Notes: generated from the letters alone by a model not told the origin. 64,000 nucleotides of DNA from Sphaerulina vaccinii (GCA_022570795.1 JAKUDP010000007.1:2046001-2110000), one strand, 5' to 3'. Counted from the stretch's first letter, positions 11,801-23,600 are shown. Translations and numbers: made by a program.

Positions 11801-12211
11801 AGCGCTGCTCTCGATGAGCTCAGTAAGAATTGTGGGTCCACAGCAGAAGGATGGTTTGGCAATAAAAAGGGCGGCTATACCACAGATCCGAAAGGTCTGA
11901 GTAAGGTCTTTCAACGACTGGACGACTTCATGCGCAAGTCAGATGAGGCCGACAACGGTACTGCGACTAGGGTGGACAAGCAAGAGATGCCAGTGCCCGA
12001 TGCGAAGCCTCCGCTGAGTCGGAACCCTTCTAAGCAGAGTGTGCCCACCGAGCAGAGACCAAGCACGTCGACACAGCCCAAAGTTCAGCAGAAGCCACAG
12101 CAGAACCAGCCTAAGCCAAATCACAAACCACAGCAACACACATCCAATCAAGGGTCGTCGCAGAACCTGAACATAGGCAAACTGAAGCAGGAGGTGATTG
12201 AGCTCGATTAG
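8852..12211 (+). CDS. MED14: Mediator complex subunit 14 (Rgr1)
   Basis: The single-exon product has 1119 residues, the normal size for filamentous fungi. Med14 is the scaffold that joins the head, middle and tail modules of Mediator, the coactivator between transcription factors and RNA polymerase II. The conserved N-terminal Med14 domain is seen at about residues 100-300: MGVMLHRLAQQCYGDLNDMV, then TKALVLSDWARSEHDMAKLI and WIPAKKLSAKQLTRTIQDMN. The middle is ordered and moderately conserved. The last 80 residues are low-complexity (Gln/Pro/Lys) and end in EVIELD, a sequence of the SUMO-interacting type. The start is the first in-frame ATG (MPGRLIMDHQ). The stop is TAG at 12209-12211. The same frame remains open for 250 more codons after this stop (see the next entry). 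Confidence 0.9.
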   Translation: MPGRLIMDHQRSQELKKDRSQAQEVNLSHKRDFAKMQGTAQTNGSSSGVGDGQPLTNGATGQHQASPTTNGHSSGQAPAVTSLPTPPPLDQSWRTSDANKPMGVMLHRLAQQCYGDLNDMVNTMRQMPPPQPPAANGVIPHPNDPSRESVDRKRILLDFTNGQRDRFTKALVLSDWARSEHDMAKLIDLKVWQEKQLMSQAAAMRFIGDTKHATVSAKMPSPNIEGAMELLATGKSSKWPDLAWIPAKKLSAKQLTRTIQDMNVTLATRLSLHEELPPNFRDYTIVNGRATFNVTGEFEVDLSVADEDSSSQFYMIDLRFMFTPTPNISDDALRNALEAKANDALSTEGLQGCYDFLHNVVLTHKIGVLRSQAAALFREKWFGCLIPETVRRVFAVQYWKDQAGKKSWVEFGISTGKSRGRPSRKVPVARHSVRWFRHGQEVQDDTIDIDWDNLDLDAVLSQVTAKHASWILSTVQERFRAQAGSESTTTSELSTSISSVVACKLSLSMPGFRAPVILQLEPVTGFMTVSPASRDATTAEHNFNRDLTSDNSSSLVQLLCRAVQQCVRKALTSSGWHIADPRGLHNQTNFKALFGQGIVRFDILVCNRGWGDWALCTTYSLSGQRWWAVRLKQIVEQGRTAKTITRALDIKVSATGLCRADLQRIQRLAEAEISFEVLEHDLKSNGIPHHLENLSPRTAQEDGSVLKEGSAVAMYIRLTDKDANSSALAKYKSLAVTDWIRIAYHDIIDDDDDDGVNMRHDIRLNVDSGKLKNLHQHLITSNLRDADIAMSGPGGLALSLSTPFGQPYVDRIVHLLDRCQELNEVLASAPKLHFTCTTIGLKKLEFSYGDRKQYSATLLTSGSGTVLKLTPTSSNPHRRIRVLLEKLYNKAVQHQFWSLGIFMNAVQPLLEAFIDLETAHAARNTVLIHSHDVSTHMIEYRAPLVPCRFRASLHWCVSEGKRREHKFTITPHQKEGVELPAAFSAALDELSKNCGSTAEGWFGNKKGGYTTDPKGLSKVFQRLDDFMRKSDEADNGTATRVDKQEMPVPDAKPPLSRNPSKQSVPTEQRPSTSTQPKVQQKPQQNQPKPNHKPQQHTSNQGSSQNLNIGKLKQEVIELD

Positions 12212-12310
12212 ACATCGGACATTACTCACCGACTGTACGAAGCTTACAAAGGTTCTCCTGGGTGGCCACACCATGGTGCGGTGTCCTGGAGACCGGTCCG
12301 CAACGAAATA

Positions 12311-12964
12311 ATGGTACAGTGGTTGCATTTGCGCAGCGTCTTACCGGACTCATACTCCTCTTACGACAGAGATCAACTCATTACTGCCGTAAGAGAGGTT
12401 TTCGAAAACGCCGACGAGAACGATAGCGCTCGAGCTGCGGCTGAGTCACTTATGACCCACCGGATGTATGAAGTCTATCAGAATCCTAAAGCTTGGAGCT
12501 ATATCCGAACCACGCAAATTGTAGAATGGTTGAGAGAGCGCAGCGTCCAAATCGCACGGGCCGCCGACAGGGATCACGTCATTGCCGCCGTCATTGGGCT
12601 TTTCAAGGATGCTGAGGAGCCTGATACTGCCCCAGACACTGCCGATAGGGGGCAACTCACTGATGCGTCCAGGAAGCTTTTCGAACATCATGAGGACGGG
12701 AATACTGCTTCATACACGAGCGATGTGCAGCATGAAGTGGTCGAGATCGACTGGGACTCACCGGAGACTCACTGGATGTACGCATGTCATAAGGGGCTAC
12801 AAACTTGGCCAAGATGGAGGACCCGCCTCATACAGTGGTTGAGTCAGTCCGGCCTCCAATCTGATCCGAAAGTCAAGGACAAAGAGCAACTCATTGCCAT
12901 CATCAGTCGCTCTTTCGAGGCCCACGAGGCGAAAGCCGCCCGGGTCTCAGGCTCTGGAACGTGA
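12311..12964 (+). CDS. Tandem-repeat ORF in frame with and directly after MED14
   Basis: The open frame actually runs from 12212, immediately after the MED14 stop, to a TGA at 12962. The first ATG is at 12311 and would give 217 residues. It encodes three degenerate repeats of about 75-90 residues with the pattern H-R/W-L/M-Y-(x)n-W-(x)n-I/L-V/I-Q/E-WL-(x)n-D-R/K-D/E-x-L/V-I. Examples are HRMYEVYQ...TTQIVEWLRERSV and HWMYACHK...RTRLIQWLSQSGL. The first repeat starts before the ATG (HRLYEAYKG at 12227) and would be cut by that start. The helical WL...DRDQLI pattern resembles Ish1/SAP-like helix-extension-helix repeats, but I am not sure of the family. It may be a separate gene, a 3' extension of MED14 reached by readthrough or splicing, or a broken fusion. 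Confidence 0.4.
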   Translation: MVQWLHLRSVLPDSYSSYDRDQLITAVREVFENADENDSARAAAESLMTHRMYEVYQNPKAWSYIRTTQIVEWLRERSVQIARAADRDHVIAAVIGLFKDAEEPDTAPDTADRGQLTDASRKLFEHHEDGNTASYTSDVQHEVVEIDWDSPETHWMYACHKGLQTWPRWRTRLIQWLSQSGLQSDPKVKDKEQLIAIISRSFEAHEAKAARVSGSGT

Positions 12965-13689
12965 GCCAAGACGATGCGACTCTATCTCTTCATGGTGATG
13001 AAGACTATGCTAGTGTGGTGCATTTTACGTTGCTTTAGCGTCGGCGTTGGATTTCAGAGATATGCGAAGACAGTATACCAACGCATGGTTAGGTGAGAGG
13101 ACCTTTAGCAGCGTTACCGCGCAGGAATGGAGTTGTATACCCTTGGTACTTTCGCAGAAAACTGTAATGATGAGATAGAAAAGACAGACAAAGAACTAGC
13201 TAGCTAGTTAGCAAGTATGATACTACTTGACAGAGAAAGACCTATCTCACTGCCTCATCGCTCCTCGATACCGTACCGACTGAGCTACTGACTGCGGCGA
13301 GGCTGTCTCGCTGACAAACAGCAAGATAATGGAGAGCGACAGTAAGCAGCTCTCGCGCTACCGATAGCAGATCACCATTCTCAGTGACACTTGCTTGGCC
13401 TCAACTAACCAGGGCTGACGAAATTGAACGTTGCCGGCTTCTCACAGAAAGGCAGTGTCGCAATTAGAGAGCATAAGTCATTGTCCTCTGCGATAGCAAG
13501 CCTCTCTGCGGCTCGCAGCCTACTAAGCAACTCGGAGCAAAGACAGTGCGTGTCGGTAACCATCATATTCCTCGAGATGTTCCGCATCGAATGGTGAGCA
13601 TCTGCCCGTGTCTGTTTCTATGCGCGCCTCCTCGGTGTCTGGAGATTGAGTGAGACGTTCAGCAACGCAACAGCTGTTATACAGTAGAC

Positions 13690-14430
13690 ATTCAAAAGGT
13701 GGGATACATGTATCAGTCTAATGCCTGCATCCTCAACGAACGTCCTTGGTCTAGTGGAATGACCAGTAAGTCGTCATCGTAGCTGATGCTTGAGATTGTA
13801 TTGCTGCGCCGGAGATAGACTCACAGTACGCGAGTAGTATCCTTCGCAATCACCGCCGAGGCGATTCTTTTGCACTTGCTTTTGTCCTTCTTACATCCTA
13901 TAGAAGTTAGCATACATGTAGCAGCACACCGCCTGCATGTTCATCGAACGTCCTTAGTCTAGGAGTCTACTCGGTAAGTCGTTGGCATAGCTGATGCTTG
14001 ACATAAATGGACTTGTACTGTCGCGCCGCAGACAGACTTCTGTCATGGTCGTGGCAGATAGTCCTTGCCATCACCGCCGAGGCGATTCTTTTGCTCAATC
14101 TTTTGTTCTTCTTACATGCTATAGAAGTTGGAGTACATATAGCGGTACGATGGGTTGTATAGCCAATGAACGTCCTTGGTCTAGTGGTAGGAGCAGTATG
14201 TCGTTGGCATAGCCGATGCTTGACACGAAGTGCGAGTATGTGCGTGCCGAAGTAGACGATCTATGGGAGAGCCACAATACGGCCTTCATTACTGTCCAGG
14301 CGATTCTTTTGCCCCATCTTTGTTTAGTCTCTCTTTACATGGAACTTGCGGTAGTATAGCGGCTTGAGACGGGTTCTCGTCAGCAGTGTAATCGAGAAAG
14401 ATCTGAAGTTGAAAGCGATTATTTTGCTGT
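13690..14430 (+). repeat. Tandem array of tRNA-like elements (3 copies plus a partial)
   Basis: Units of about 210-220 bp each contain CGTCCTTGGTCTAGTGG (at 13741, a variant at 13949, and 14171), then AGTAAGTCG or a close form, and about 110 bases later GGCGATTCTTTTGC (13860, 14081, 14299; partial GCGATTATTTTGC at 14415). TGGTCTAGTGG fits the tRNA A box. The 3' block can pair with the 5' CGTCC as an acceptor-like stem and ends in a T4 Pol III terminator. No good B box is visible. No protein-coding gene is seen in 12965-13690 or 14431-15413. Confidence 0.6.
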
Positions 14431-15413
14431 AACTTTTGGTCCATACTTTTGCCGTATCGCACTTTGCTTCTTCTGCTACTTTGTGTCTTCGCCTTCTACA
14501 TCATACCATCTTCGAGGCCGAGCGTTGGTCAGCACGATCATAGATGTCTGACAATTCACCGTTTACAGCGCCGCACACGTCGACAACAGACAACGTTCGG
14601 CACACCGAAGTCGAGTCGTCGATCGATGTAGACGCCGACATCTACACCGGTTGTACCAGGATTCATACACTTCAATACTTCCTTCCGCGTGGTATGCACA
14701 ATGTCCTCGCCTATGCCAGCACAGCGCATCTTTCTCGCCACGTCGCAGCTCGCATATACCGCAGAACGTACTGTGCTTGGTACGATAATCCGGTGTGCGC
14801 ATATGCCACCGCACGGCATGTTTCGGCAAGGCAGCAACTTGGCCGCAATGCGCCTGTCCATTGTCCCCATTTGTGTCCTTCATGCGCAGCGCATCCTCTT
14901 CAACAGCAGCATTGATAGATAATGCCCACAAATCATTCTCGATCGAGATGTCGATCTACGTCGAACATGGCAATATCAGCTCGTGTTGCTCATGAATCCT
15001 ACTCATCATATAACCCGGCTCCCCCAAGCTATTCTCCGAATCCTCGCGTACGACTGCGCGCCAGTCTCGATGCGAAACATGAACGCGTGAGAGTTATCAT
15101 GCCAATCTTCACAGACTTCCATGTTGGCAGATGAACATGTTCATACCGCAATTTCGGGTTGGTTGCGAAAGTCTATGAGAATGACGTGTCTCAGTGTGAT
15201 GATGATGATGTGTTGGTGCGAGTGTAAAAGTGAGGTTGTGATTGAGTGCGAAGGTCTATTTCGGAGCCTCGTTAAACACGGGAGCTAATCGACATCCGCT
15301 GGTGTGCTAATTATCTCTGTGGCTGGTGCTTCGACCACCTCGAAATCTTGGCTTGGCCTGTTGGAGAAAAGGTGAGCCGGATGACATAACAAAACCAGGT
15401 CTCATCAATCTAC
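14431..15413. other. Intergenic, no supported gene
   Basis: Several overlapping short ORFs occur (for example from 14544 and 14948, both +), but none matches a family I recognise and they compete on both strands. This stretch includes the prefoldin promoter. Confidence 0.4.
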
Positions 15414-16346
15414 ATGGCGGCAGTTCAGAAGGCGAGGTAAGGCTGAAGTGAGGGCACTGTGCAAGTGAAATTAAGAGACTAACGTGCGAAAAGCAGCAAA
15501 GATGCTCCCACAAACCCGCGAGGCATCCCATATGCGCCCTTCGTCGATCGCGTGGAGGACTATGTGTCAACACGTGCAGATGTCGAAGGCACTCTCAAGA
15601 GCTTCCAGGAAATGATTCAGTACGAAGTCCTGCTACGAAGCTCTTCAAGAAGAAACCTGACCCGAAATAGGAAATACCAATTCATGGAAGCCAACAACCA
15701 ACGCCGCATACAAGGACTCAAAGACAAAATCCCAGACATCCAAAAGACCTTAGAGACTGTGCGGTTTCTTCAGAAGCGAGACGTAAGTAAGACTAAGGCG
15801 GAGCTGAGCGAGCTATGAGCTATTCTTTGCTTGTCTTGTCAGGCACATCTTCACATGATGCTGACCACCCTTTTCTGAACGCAGGAGGACGCAGAGCCAC
15901 TCGAAGCCACATTCGAGCTGAATGACACACTTTTCGCGAAAGCTAACATTCACAAAACGGATGAGGTCTATCTATGGCTAGGCGTAGGATCTTCCTCCCT
16001 ATCCTATCTTCAGCTCGTGTTGACTGACCGCTCTTCATGATGAACAGGCAAATGTCATGCTCGCTTATCCCTTATCCGAGGCTGAAGAGCTACTCATTTC
16101 GAAACTTGAGACTGCGCAGCAGAGTTTGGCGAATTGTGAGGATGATATTGACTTTTTGAGAGAGCAGATTACGGTAAGCGAGGACTCGACTAAAAATGTT
16201 CTGATTAAGAGCTGACATGTGTGTGACAGACTATGGAGGTTGCTACTGCGCGAGTGTACAACTGGGATGTTGGTCAGAGACGGAAAGATAAGGCTGATGG
16301 GAAGGGTGATGGGGAGGAGGATGCCAAGGGAGCTGCGAATGGATGA
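15414..16346 (+). CDS. PAC10: Prefoldin subunit 3
   Basis: Six exons, join(15414..15436, 15497..15619, 15671..15782, 15885..15983, 16048..16173, 16230..16346), give 199 residues, the usual size. Prefoldin is the cytosolic hexamer that hands unfolded actin and tubulin to the chaperonin CCT. Subunit 3 (Pac10/VBP1) is an alpha-type subunit with two long coiled coils flanking beta hairpins. Landmarks are NPRGIPYAPFVDRVEDYV at the start, KYQFMEANNQRRIQGLKDKI in the first coiled coil, FELNDTLFAKANIH and VYLWLGANVMLAYPLSEAEE in the hairpin region, and RVYNWDVGQR at the end. The introns of 51-102 bp have GTAAG/GTACG-type donors; the second is 51 bp and in frame, so an unspliced reading would not show a stop. 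The C-terminal tail is charged. Confidence 0.93.
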
Positions 16347-16583
16347 GAGGTGGCAGAAGCTTAGTCGGATTCCTTTCCTTCGCTTTGAGGCAAGAGGCAG
16401 CTTCAAGCGCATTGAGAGATGTCTCGAACAGTTGGCAAGCACGGCATATTATGCTGTGTGTATAGCGACTCTAGTCAGAAGCCGTCGCAAACTATGCCCA
16501 TCGGCTTGGGTATCACCTGTGGCTTGCCACAAAGGGCAGATGTAGAAGTCAAGAGCAAGAGAATTGAAAAGAACTTCCCGTGA

Positions 16584-17265
16584 AGCAAAACAATTGCCCA
16601 CGAGCTGTGGAGTCCGCGCTGAAAGATCTCTCCGCGGCAGGACATTCTGACTCAAAGACGTGTGCTCGGAACTGTTATGCCAGCATCACAGTACAATGAT
16701 GACTTACAGGCCTTACCAGTGAGCCACGGACGATTATTGAAGAGCATCCTTCAAAGCCATACATATAGCTTGTTACAGGCCACACTTGTGACTTGTATAC
16801 TGTTCAACAAACGAGAGCAAAAGAGTTTACGAACAATCGATAGGCAAAAAAATCATCAAGTGGCTATGCCCTCATGTCATGTGGTCCATACCAACTGCAG
16901 CCACAGGCAATTTCGCCTCGAACGTTGTGCACTTAACCAGCATCAGTGTATACCGACGACTTACAGGCCATACCATTGAGCCGAGGACGACTGTTGAAGA
17001 GCCTTTCCGGAAGCCATAAATATAGCTTACTACACTCCACATGTCGTGAATTGTATGCTGCTGAGACATAAAGAGCAAAAGAGCAAAAGACTTACCAAAA
17101 AGTCGATAGGCAAAACAATTACCAATGGACTATGCATGGTAACGCTACCAAAAGTGTTGAGGACTTTCTACATCAAACACTATTTAGTCATTGTCAAATG
17201 TCAGCATCAGTGTGTACCAATGACTTACAGGCTTCACCAGTGAGCCAAGGACGACTGTTGAGAGA
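16584..17265 (-). repeat. Tandem array of tRNA-like elements, minus sense
   Basis: Three copies are marked by GACTTACAGGCCTTACCAGT or close variants at 16698-16740, 16954-16996 and 17221-17260 (spacing about 257-264 bp). In minus sense these read TCGTCC-G-TGGCTCACTGGTAAG, an acceptor-like end plus an A-box-like core. Each is followed (minus sense) by a GCAAAACAATT-type block on the plus strand at about 16584, 16844 and 17110. Two of these sit in CGATAGGCAAAA context. The rest of the 16347-17681 intergenic stretch shows no gene. Confidence 0.5.
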
Positions 17266-17681
17266 TAACTTCCCCTATCGATCATATACCTCACTTCAGG
17301 ATGTGACATGTCAACTTCTCTACAGCGGTATCGCAGACAGTCAGTTCATCAATGTGAGTATGCGAATAGTATAAAGTCAAGTCAACTGCATTGAAAGTAC
17401 TATGATACTCAAGTAGCCAGCTCTTTGCATCGCCAATCTCCGCCAGTGACCATCTTTCTAAGGAATGATCATCGTCAAATACAAGGAATGTGCACGCCCA
17501 AAAGTTATCGCCAAATGCGCTGGAGCAAATGTTCAACCATACAAGACCGTTTACCATGCCATCCGTCTATCCATCTTCCACTATCATGAACGCCATCAAG
17601 CACTTGCAATGATGAGAAGCACAACGATCGTCGGTCAAGGCAAGTCATTGCGCATCAACACCTGTGATCGTGATCATACAC

Positions 17682-20600
17682 TCAAGGTCTCCAATCCAAT
17701 CCCTCACGAATCAACTTCCCAAGCTCCTTAGCATGAGGTTCCTTCATCATACTAAAGTGATGGCCATTCATGACTCCATTCTTAAAAGGTCCAGTACACA
17801 ATTGCGCCCATCCGTTATCGCCAAAATCAGTACGATGATTGAGGAGCCACTTCATCGGAGCCGGATCCTCATCCTCTGCTGGCGGTGGTCGTGGGTCGCC
17901 AGGGTTTCCTGCAACGCCTTCTTTGCACCAAACAGCATATGTTGGAATAGGACCAAGAGTGGGCTTAGGATCATAGGCTGATAGTGAGCGAATAGCAGCA
18001 GAGAAGTGCGGGAGAAGCCACTTGGGAGTCTTGCTTGGGTCGCCGGCTCCGAGGAGGCCGATTTCATTGAAGAAGATGTGGAGACGTGCTGGGAGAGGGT
18101 CGAGATTTACTGGGCAGGGTGAGTCGAGAAGGAGGAGTTTTTCGACTTTCTCGCCGGCTGCTAGGAGTGCTTGGGCGACTGCGTAAGCGATCACACCTCC
18201 TGCTGACCAGCCTCCGATTATGTAGGGTCCTTTTGCTTGGCGACGCTTGATCTCGGCGAGGTAGATGAGTGATGCGACTTCGATGCCGCAGTCCCATGTA
18301 TCTGGGTTTTTCATGAAGGGGCAGTTGAGTCCGTAGGCGGCGACGTCTGGTCCGAGGTTGGGGATGCTGACGTAGCTTGTAGCTGAGCCGGAACCATCAG
18401 GTAGGAAGAAGATCTTCTTGGTGGCGATCTTTGCGTTGCCTTGGAGCAGTACAGATGTTGCGGCAGGATACTTGGAGATATCGGTCTTGTTGATGAGGTC
18501 GAGTCGAGCGGACACCTCGTTCATGTCAGTCTTAGTTGAGCTCTTTGTGCTTGGTCGCGGAGCAGCTGCAGCTTTGGGCGCAGGTCGCATGCCGAGAGCA
18601 TTCTCAATGTCTGCCATGGTGGGGTTCGTTGATAGGAAAGTGCTTGGTAGGTCGACATTGGTCTTCTCACGTAGCTCACCAAGAATGGTCAAGCTCATGA
18701 GACTGTCCATGCCAAGCTCAGACAAGTCAGCATCGTCGGTAATCTCTTCAATGTCGACCCCCATCTCCTGTGCGACGACATGGCGGGCAAGGGAAACATC
18801 GCCGACCTCTGCCAATGTGTCACGAGTAGGTGATTCAGGCTCGGCTTTGCCCACAACGGATGGAGCTGATGAAGCGGGGGTAGAGATGTCCTCGAGTGGA
18901 GTTGGCACGTCGGTCGCTGGGTTGGAGTCGTCATCTGAGTCGTCATCATAGTCAGGAGCACTGCTGCTGCTACTGCTGGCGCTGCCACTAGATGATGCAT
19001 CGAGCTGAGCGAAGTACTTCTTCATGTCACCCACGCTTGGGTAATCAGTGAAGAGGGATGAGCTGATCTCCATGTCCAGCTCCTCGCGGAAGATAGCTGA
19101 AATGGTCAGCGAGAGGAGGGAGTCGACTCCCAAGTTCTCGAAGTGAGCATCATCGACAAGCTCAGCAACATCGACTTCGGTCTCCTTGGCCAGGATCTGC
19201 ATGATCTTATCGACAAGACCACCAGATGCCTTCTTTGGCGGAGCAACCTTCTTTGGCTTGGGTGCTGAGCGAGGTGCGGAATTAGGTGCTGCGACTGGAG
19301 CTGCTACCTTGCGGGCTGGCGCTGGAGCGACCTTGACTGGAGCTGGAACAGGAGAGCGCGTGAGTGCTGGGCGAGCAGCAGGCTTAGCAGCAAGCGGAGT
19401 TGGCGCTTGTGTGGCCGCCGAGCCTTTGTTTGGTGGCAAGAAAGTGTTGAGCACACGACGTGGAATCTGCTGGAACTTGATGCCTTCGCAGACGGCCACG
19501 ATCTCGTCTCCCTCCAGGATGTAGACATCACCTTTGCTGATGTTGTTTGGCTGTGGCAACATGCGAACGTAGTTGCGGAGTCGCATGCCGGCAGTGAGCG
19601 GCTTGCTGAACTTCATGCCACCCCAGCCGTGGGAGACATACACGTTTTGCTCGGAGTCGAGCAAGTCGGTAGCATTGACGATGAAACCAGAGATGTGGCA
19701 AGAACCATCAATGTGGTATGGTGGGCAGTAGAAGTCACCATCGTCAGGCTTGGTAGGGAAGTCGAGCGTAGCAGAGGCCTCGGTGTTAGCACCGTCCAGG
19801 ACCACTTCTGCCATGGCGCGGTATTTCGAATCGTAGTTGACCAGAGCCTTGAAGAGCTTGTATGCCATGCCTCGCTGCACCTTGTGAGCACCACCAGTCA
19901 TGGTCTTGGCAGTGAGCATCTCAATCTGTGCCTTGACCATGAAGTTGTAACGAGCCCACTCATCGGCCCAAACAGCTTTATCTTCGTAGCGGACTGTGCA
20001 GTGTGCATGGTCTTGTATCATCTTACCGTCTGGCTGAACACTGCGGAAGTTCACCTTGAGAGTGTTCTTCTCGAGGTCCGCAACTGCTTCCATCTCGACA
20101 TGCTGACCTTGAGCTGGCTGCGGGATCTGCGCAATCAAGGGCTTGGGCACCTCCATGTTGCAAACATTGATGCCAGGAGTCTCAGTGTTTGGATGTGCCT
20201 CTTTCCAGATGTAGTCACCAACAGTCAAAGCCATGTCGGCGTACAGAGAGGATGGGCAAAGCGCAGCATTGTTGACCAAGTGACCACACACGACTGGATA
20301 CAGCTTTGGATCAGCGAGGTTGGAGCGAATGACGACCTTGGCAGATGTCTCGCTGAAGTCTTCGCTAATGATCTTCTGACAAGAAGTGGAAAGTCGCTTA
20401 GCGGGTATCTCGACGACTGGAGCTGGAGCAGCGACCTCTTTCTCGCGAACGACTTCCTTGACTTGTGGCGCCTCGCCCTTCGTCAGTGTCCAGTTGTTAT
20501 GATAGTCGAGCCAGTACTTCTTGTTGTCGAATGAGTAAGTTGGGAGTGTGAGGAGTTCTTGCGCATCGTTGAATTCGCGGTGAAACTCATCAAAGTTGAT

Positions 20601-23600
20601 GTTGACACCAGCTGTGTAGAACTGACAGATGCTGTTCGAGATGGTCTTCCATGCGTCCTCTCCGCGGCGAAGTGATGGAGCTGCGACTGTAGCACCAATA
20701 GAAGCCTTGACCATGCCCGAGCAGACTGGGTGAGCACCAACCTCGAGCCAAGCAGTCTTCTCAGTGAAAACAGTTGCACTCTGGCCGCTGATGAGGGCAG
20801 ACCAAAAGTTCACAGGCTCGCGCGCGTGACGTGCAAGGTAGGCTGGGTTGATGATGCCATCGTCGCGTATGACCTGGCCTTCGAGTGGAGAAAGGACAGG
20901 GACCACCGGCTTGTTGAAGGTTACAGCGGATGCGACCTTCGTGAACTCCTTGAGGATCGGATCGACTTGAGCAGAGTGGAATGCGAAGGGCACATTGAGC
21001 TTCGTGGCCTTGAAGCCACATCGAGCGAGGATTTCGCTGGCAGTAGCAACCACCTCGCCGCTGCCGCACAGCACAGTCTCCTCTGGACCGTTGACGCAGG
21101 CAATCTCGGTCATCTTGGGTCCAAGAGCAGTGCGGATGGCATCTGCGCTACCCTTGACAGCGAGCATGCCGTGTGTGTGTGGAGTGCAGTCACGCACAAG
21201 AAGCTCGGCTCGGCGTCCGACCAAGAGAACCATGTCAGAAGCGGAGATGACTCCAGCGACATGGAGAGCAGCATATTCACCCAAGCTGTGGCCAATGACT
21301 GCAGATGGCGTGAGGCCCCAAGAAGCCCACATGCGAGCCAAGGCGACCTGAATGCAGGCCATGCCGAGCTGGACCTTGACAGGCGACAAAGTCTGTACAT
21401 CTGTGCCGTCGAGCAGCTCGAGGAACGATGGAAGTCCTTGAATACGGGCGAGCTGATCGAGTTGATCGATGTCGTCGCGGAAGCTCTTAAGATCTTGGTA
21501 CAGCTTCTGGCCCAAGCCAGTGTACTGGGAGCCTTGGCCAGTGAAGCAGAAAGCCACCTTGGTGGCTACCATTGGCACAGGACTGTAAGTCTCCTTGACT
21601 TGGCCTTGCAATGAGTCAATGAGCTTGTTGACATCCGCAAGTGAGAAGGCAACGCGATAGTTGTGCTGAATGCGGCGAGCAGTCGTTGTGTAGGAGAACG
21701 ACGTGAGCGTAGTGCCGGCATTCTCGCGAACGTATTGCTGATAGTGGCTCAGGTTGCGCTTCAGCGAGGCGATAGATCGAGCCGAGATGGTGATTGGCAA
21801 AGTGCTGCGAGGATCTGACGCCTTCGGTGCCTCGCGAAGTGGTCCATCCTCGATAAGAAGTGCAGTGTTGCCACCGGCGGCGGAGAAGTTGTTCAGGAAG
21901 ACCTTTCGTGGTGCTGCAGTCTTTCGTGGCCAATCCACTTCTTGTTGCGAGATGTGGACGTTCCGGTCTTTGAGATCAGCCGGGAAAGTCTTGTTGATCA
22001 CGCCCTTGATTCCCACGTTGGCTGGGATCTTGTCGTTCTTCATCATCATCAAAACCTTGACAAGCGAGTTGATGCCTGAAGCAGCTTCGGCATGTCCAAC
22101 GTTAGCTTTGATAGCTCCCAAGTGGACAGTCTGCTCTGGGCGACGCTGGCGGTGACGTGGAGCAAAGACGTTGGTGACCGATGTCATTTCAATGCCATCG
22201 CCAGCTTGTGTACCAGTGCCGTGCATCTCCACGTAGGAGATCTCATGAGCATCGACACCTGCATTTGCGAGTACCTGCTTGTAGAGAAACTCTTGAGCTC
22301 CGGCGTGCGGATGGGTGATGGAAACAGCCTCAGCCGAATGGTTGGTAGCAGCGCCAAGAATGCATCCGAGGATGTTGTCCTTGTCAGCAACGGCATCCTG
22401 GTAACGCTTGAGGATCACGGTACCACAAGCATCACCACGACAGTATCCATCGGCATCATTGTCGTAGGTCTTGCAGGATCCAGTCTTCGACAAGAACTGT
22501 CCCTTGGACAATCCGGAGAAAATGTCTGGGTTGGTAAGAACGTTGAGACCTCCAGCGCAGGCAGTGTCACAGTCTCCAGCCCAGAGAGAAGTGCAAGCAA
22601 GCTGAATAGCGGCGAGCGAAGACGAGCAGGCGGTATCGATGGAGTAAGATGGGCCGCTGAACTTGAAGTAATAGTTGATGCGACCCGGAGCAAAGGCGCG
22701 TACGCCACCAGTGATGAAGTAGGTATCGACGTTCTCCGCTGCATTAATTTCACGCCAATCGTCCGAAGTCTGACCATAAAACGTGCCGATGCGGTTGAGC
22801 TTGGTAGATGTAGTACGGTTGGGGACGTAGCCAGACATTTCAAGCGCTTCGTATGCTGTGACAAGGGCAAGACGACCCATAGGATCGGTTTGAGCGGCCT
22901 CACGAGGAGACATGTTGAAGAAGCGAGGATCGAAAAGACCAGGCTCGTCGATGAAGCATCCAAAGGGAGTGTGAGACTTGTTCTTGCCTTTGCCAGAAGG
23001 ATCGCAATGAGCATCTGCATCGAAACGATCGGCTGGGATCTTGCGATGTACGTCAAGACCCTTCATCAGCAGGTCCCACAGAGCTTCGTGGTTGGCAGAG
23101 TTGGGAAAGCGACCTGCCATACCGACAATGGCAATCTTGTCATTCTGAGTTCGACCGTTGTACTCAGTGGACTCAGTGAAAGCAGATTGGTCGATGACAG
23201 TGACATCGGTCTTGCCACCAGCCTTGAGAGCGGAGACGAGGCTGTTCGCGATGTTGCTGACACCAAGGGCGTAGATCTTGGCAGAAAGTCTGCTTGCAGC
23301 CATCTGGGAGACGACTTCTTCCAGCAGATAGTCCCAGCGTACAGGATACTGGAGCATCTCACCAAGTACAAGCTTAGCAAGCTCAAATGAGTTCTCAGCC
23401 ACAATTGGCTTTCCTGTCGCTGCAGAGTGTACCAGAGCAGAGGGAATGTGCTTCTTCAGCTCGCGGCCAACGTGACCGGAAAGAATGCGCTCGATATCGG
23501 CCTCGTGGAATAGATGCTGGGCATGGTAAGGACCATAGACGGGTATCGCCACGCGGTTGTTCTCTGACAAAGCACCCTCCTTGAAGAAACGCTCTAGTGT

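Noticed and set aside
22092..23390. Long open frame (432 codons) on the + strand opposite PKS1
   Set aside because: It is a shadow of the codon bias of the synthase on the other strand, as is 19407-20534; it has no recognisable domain.
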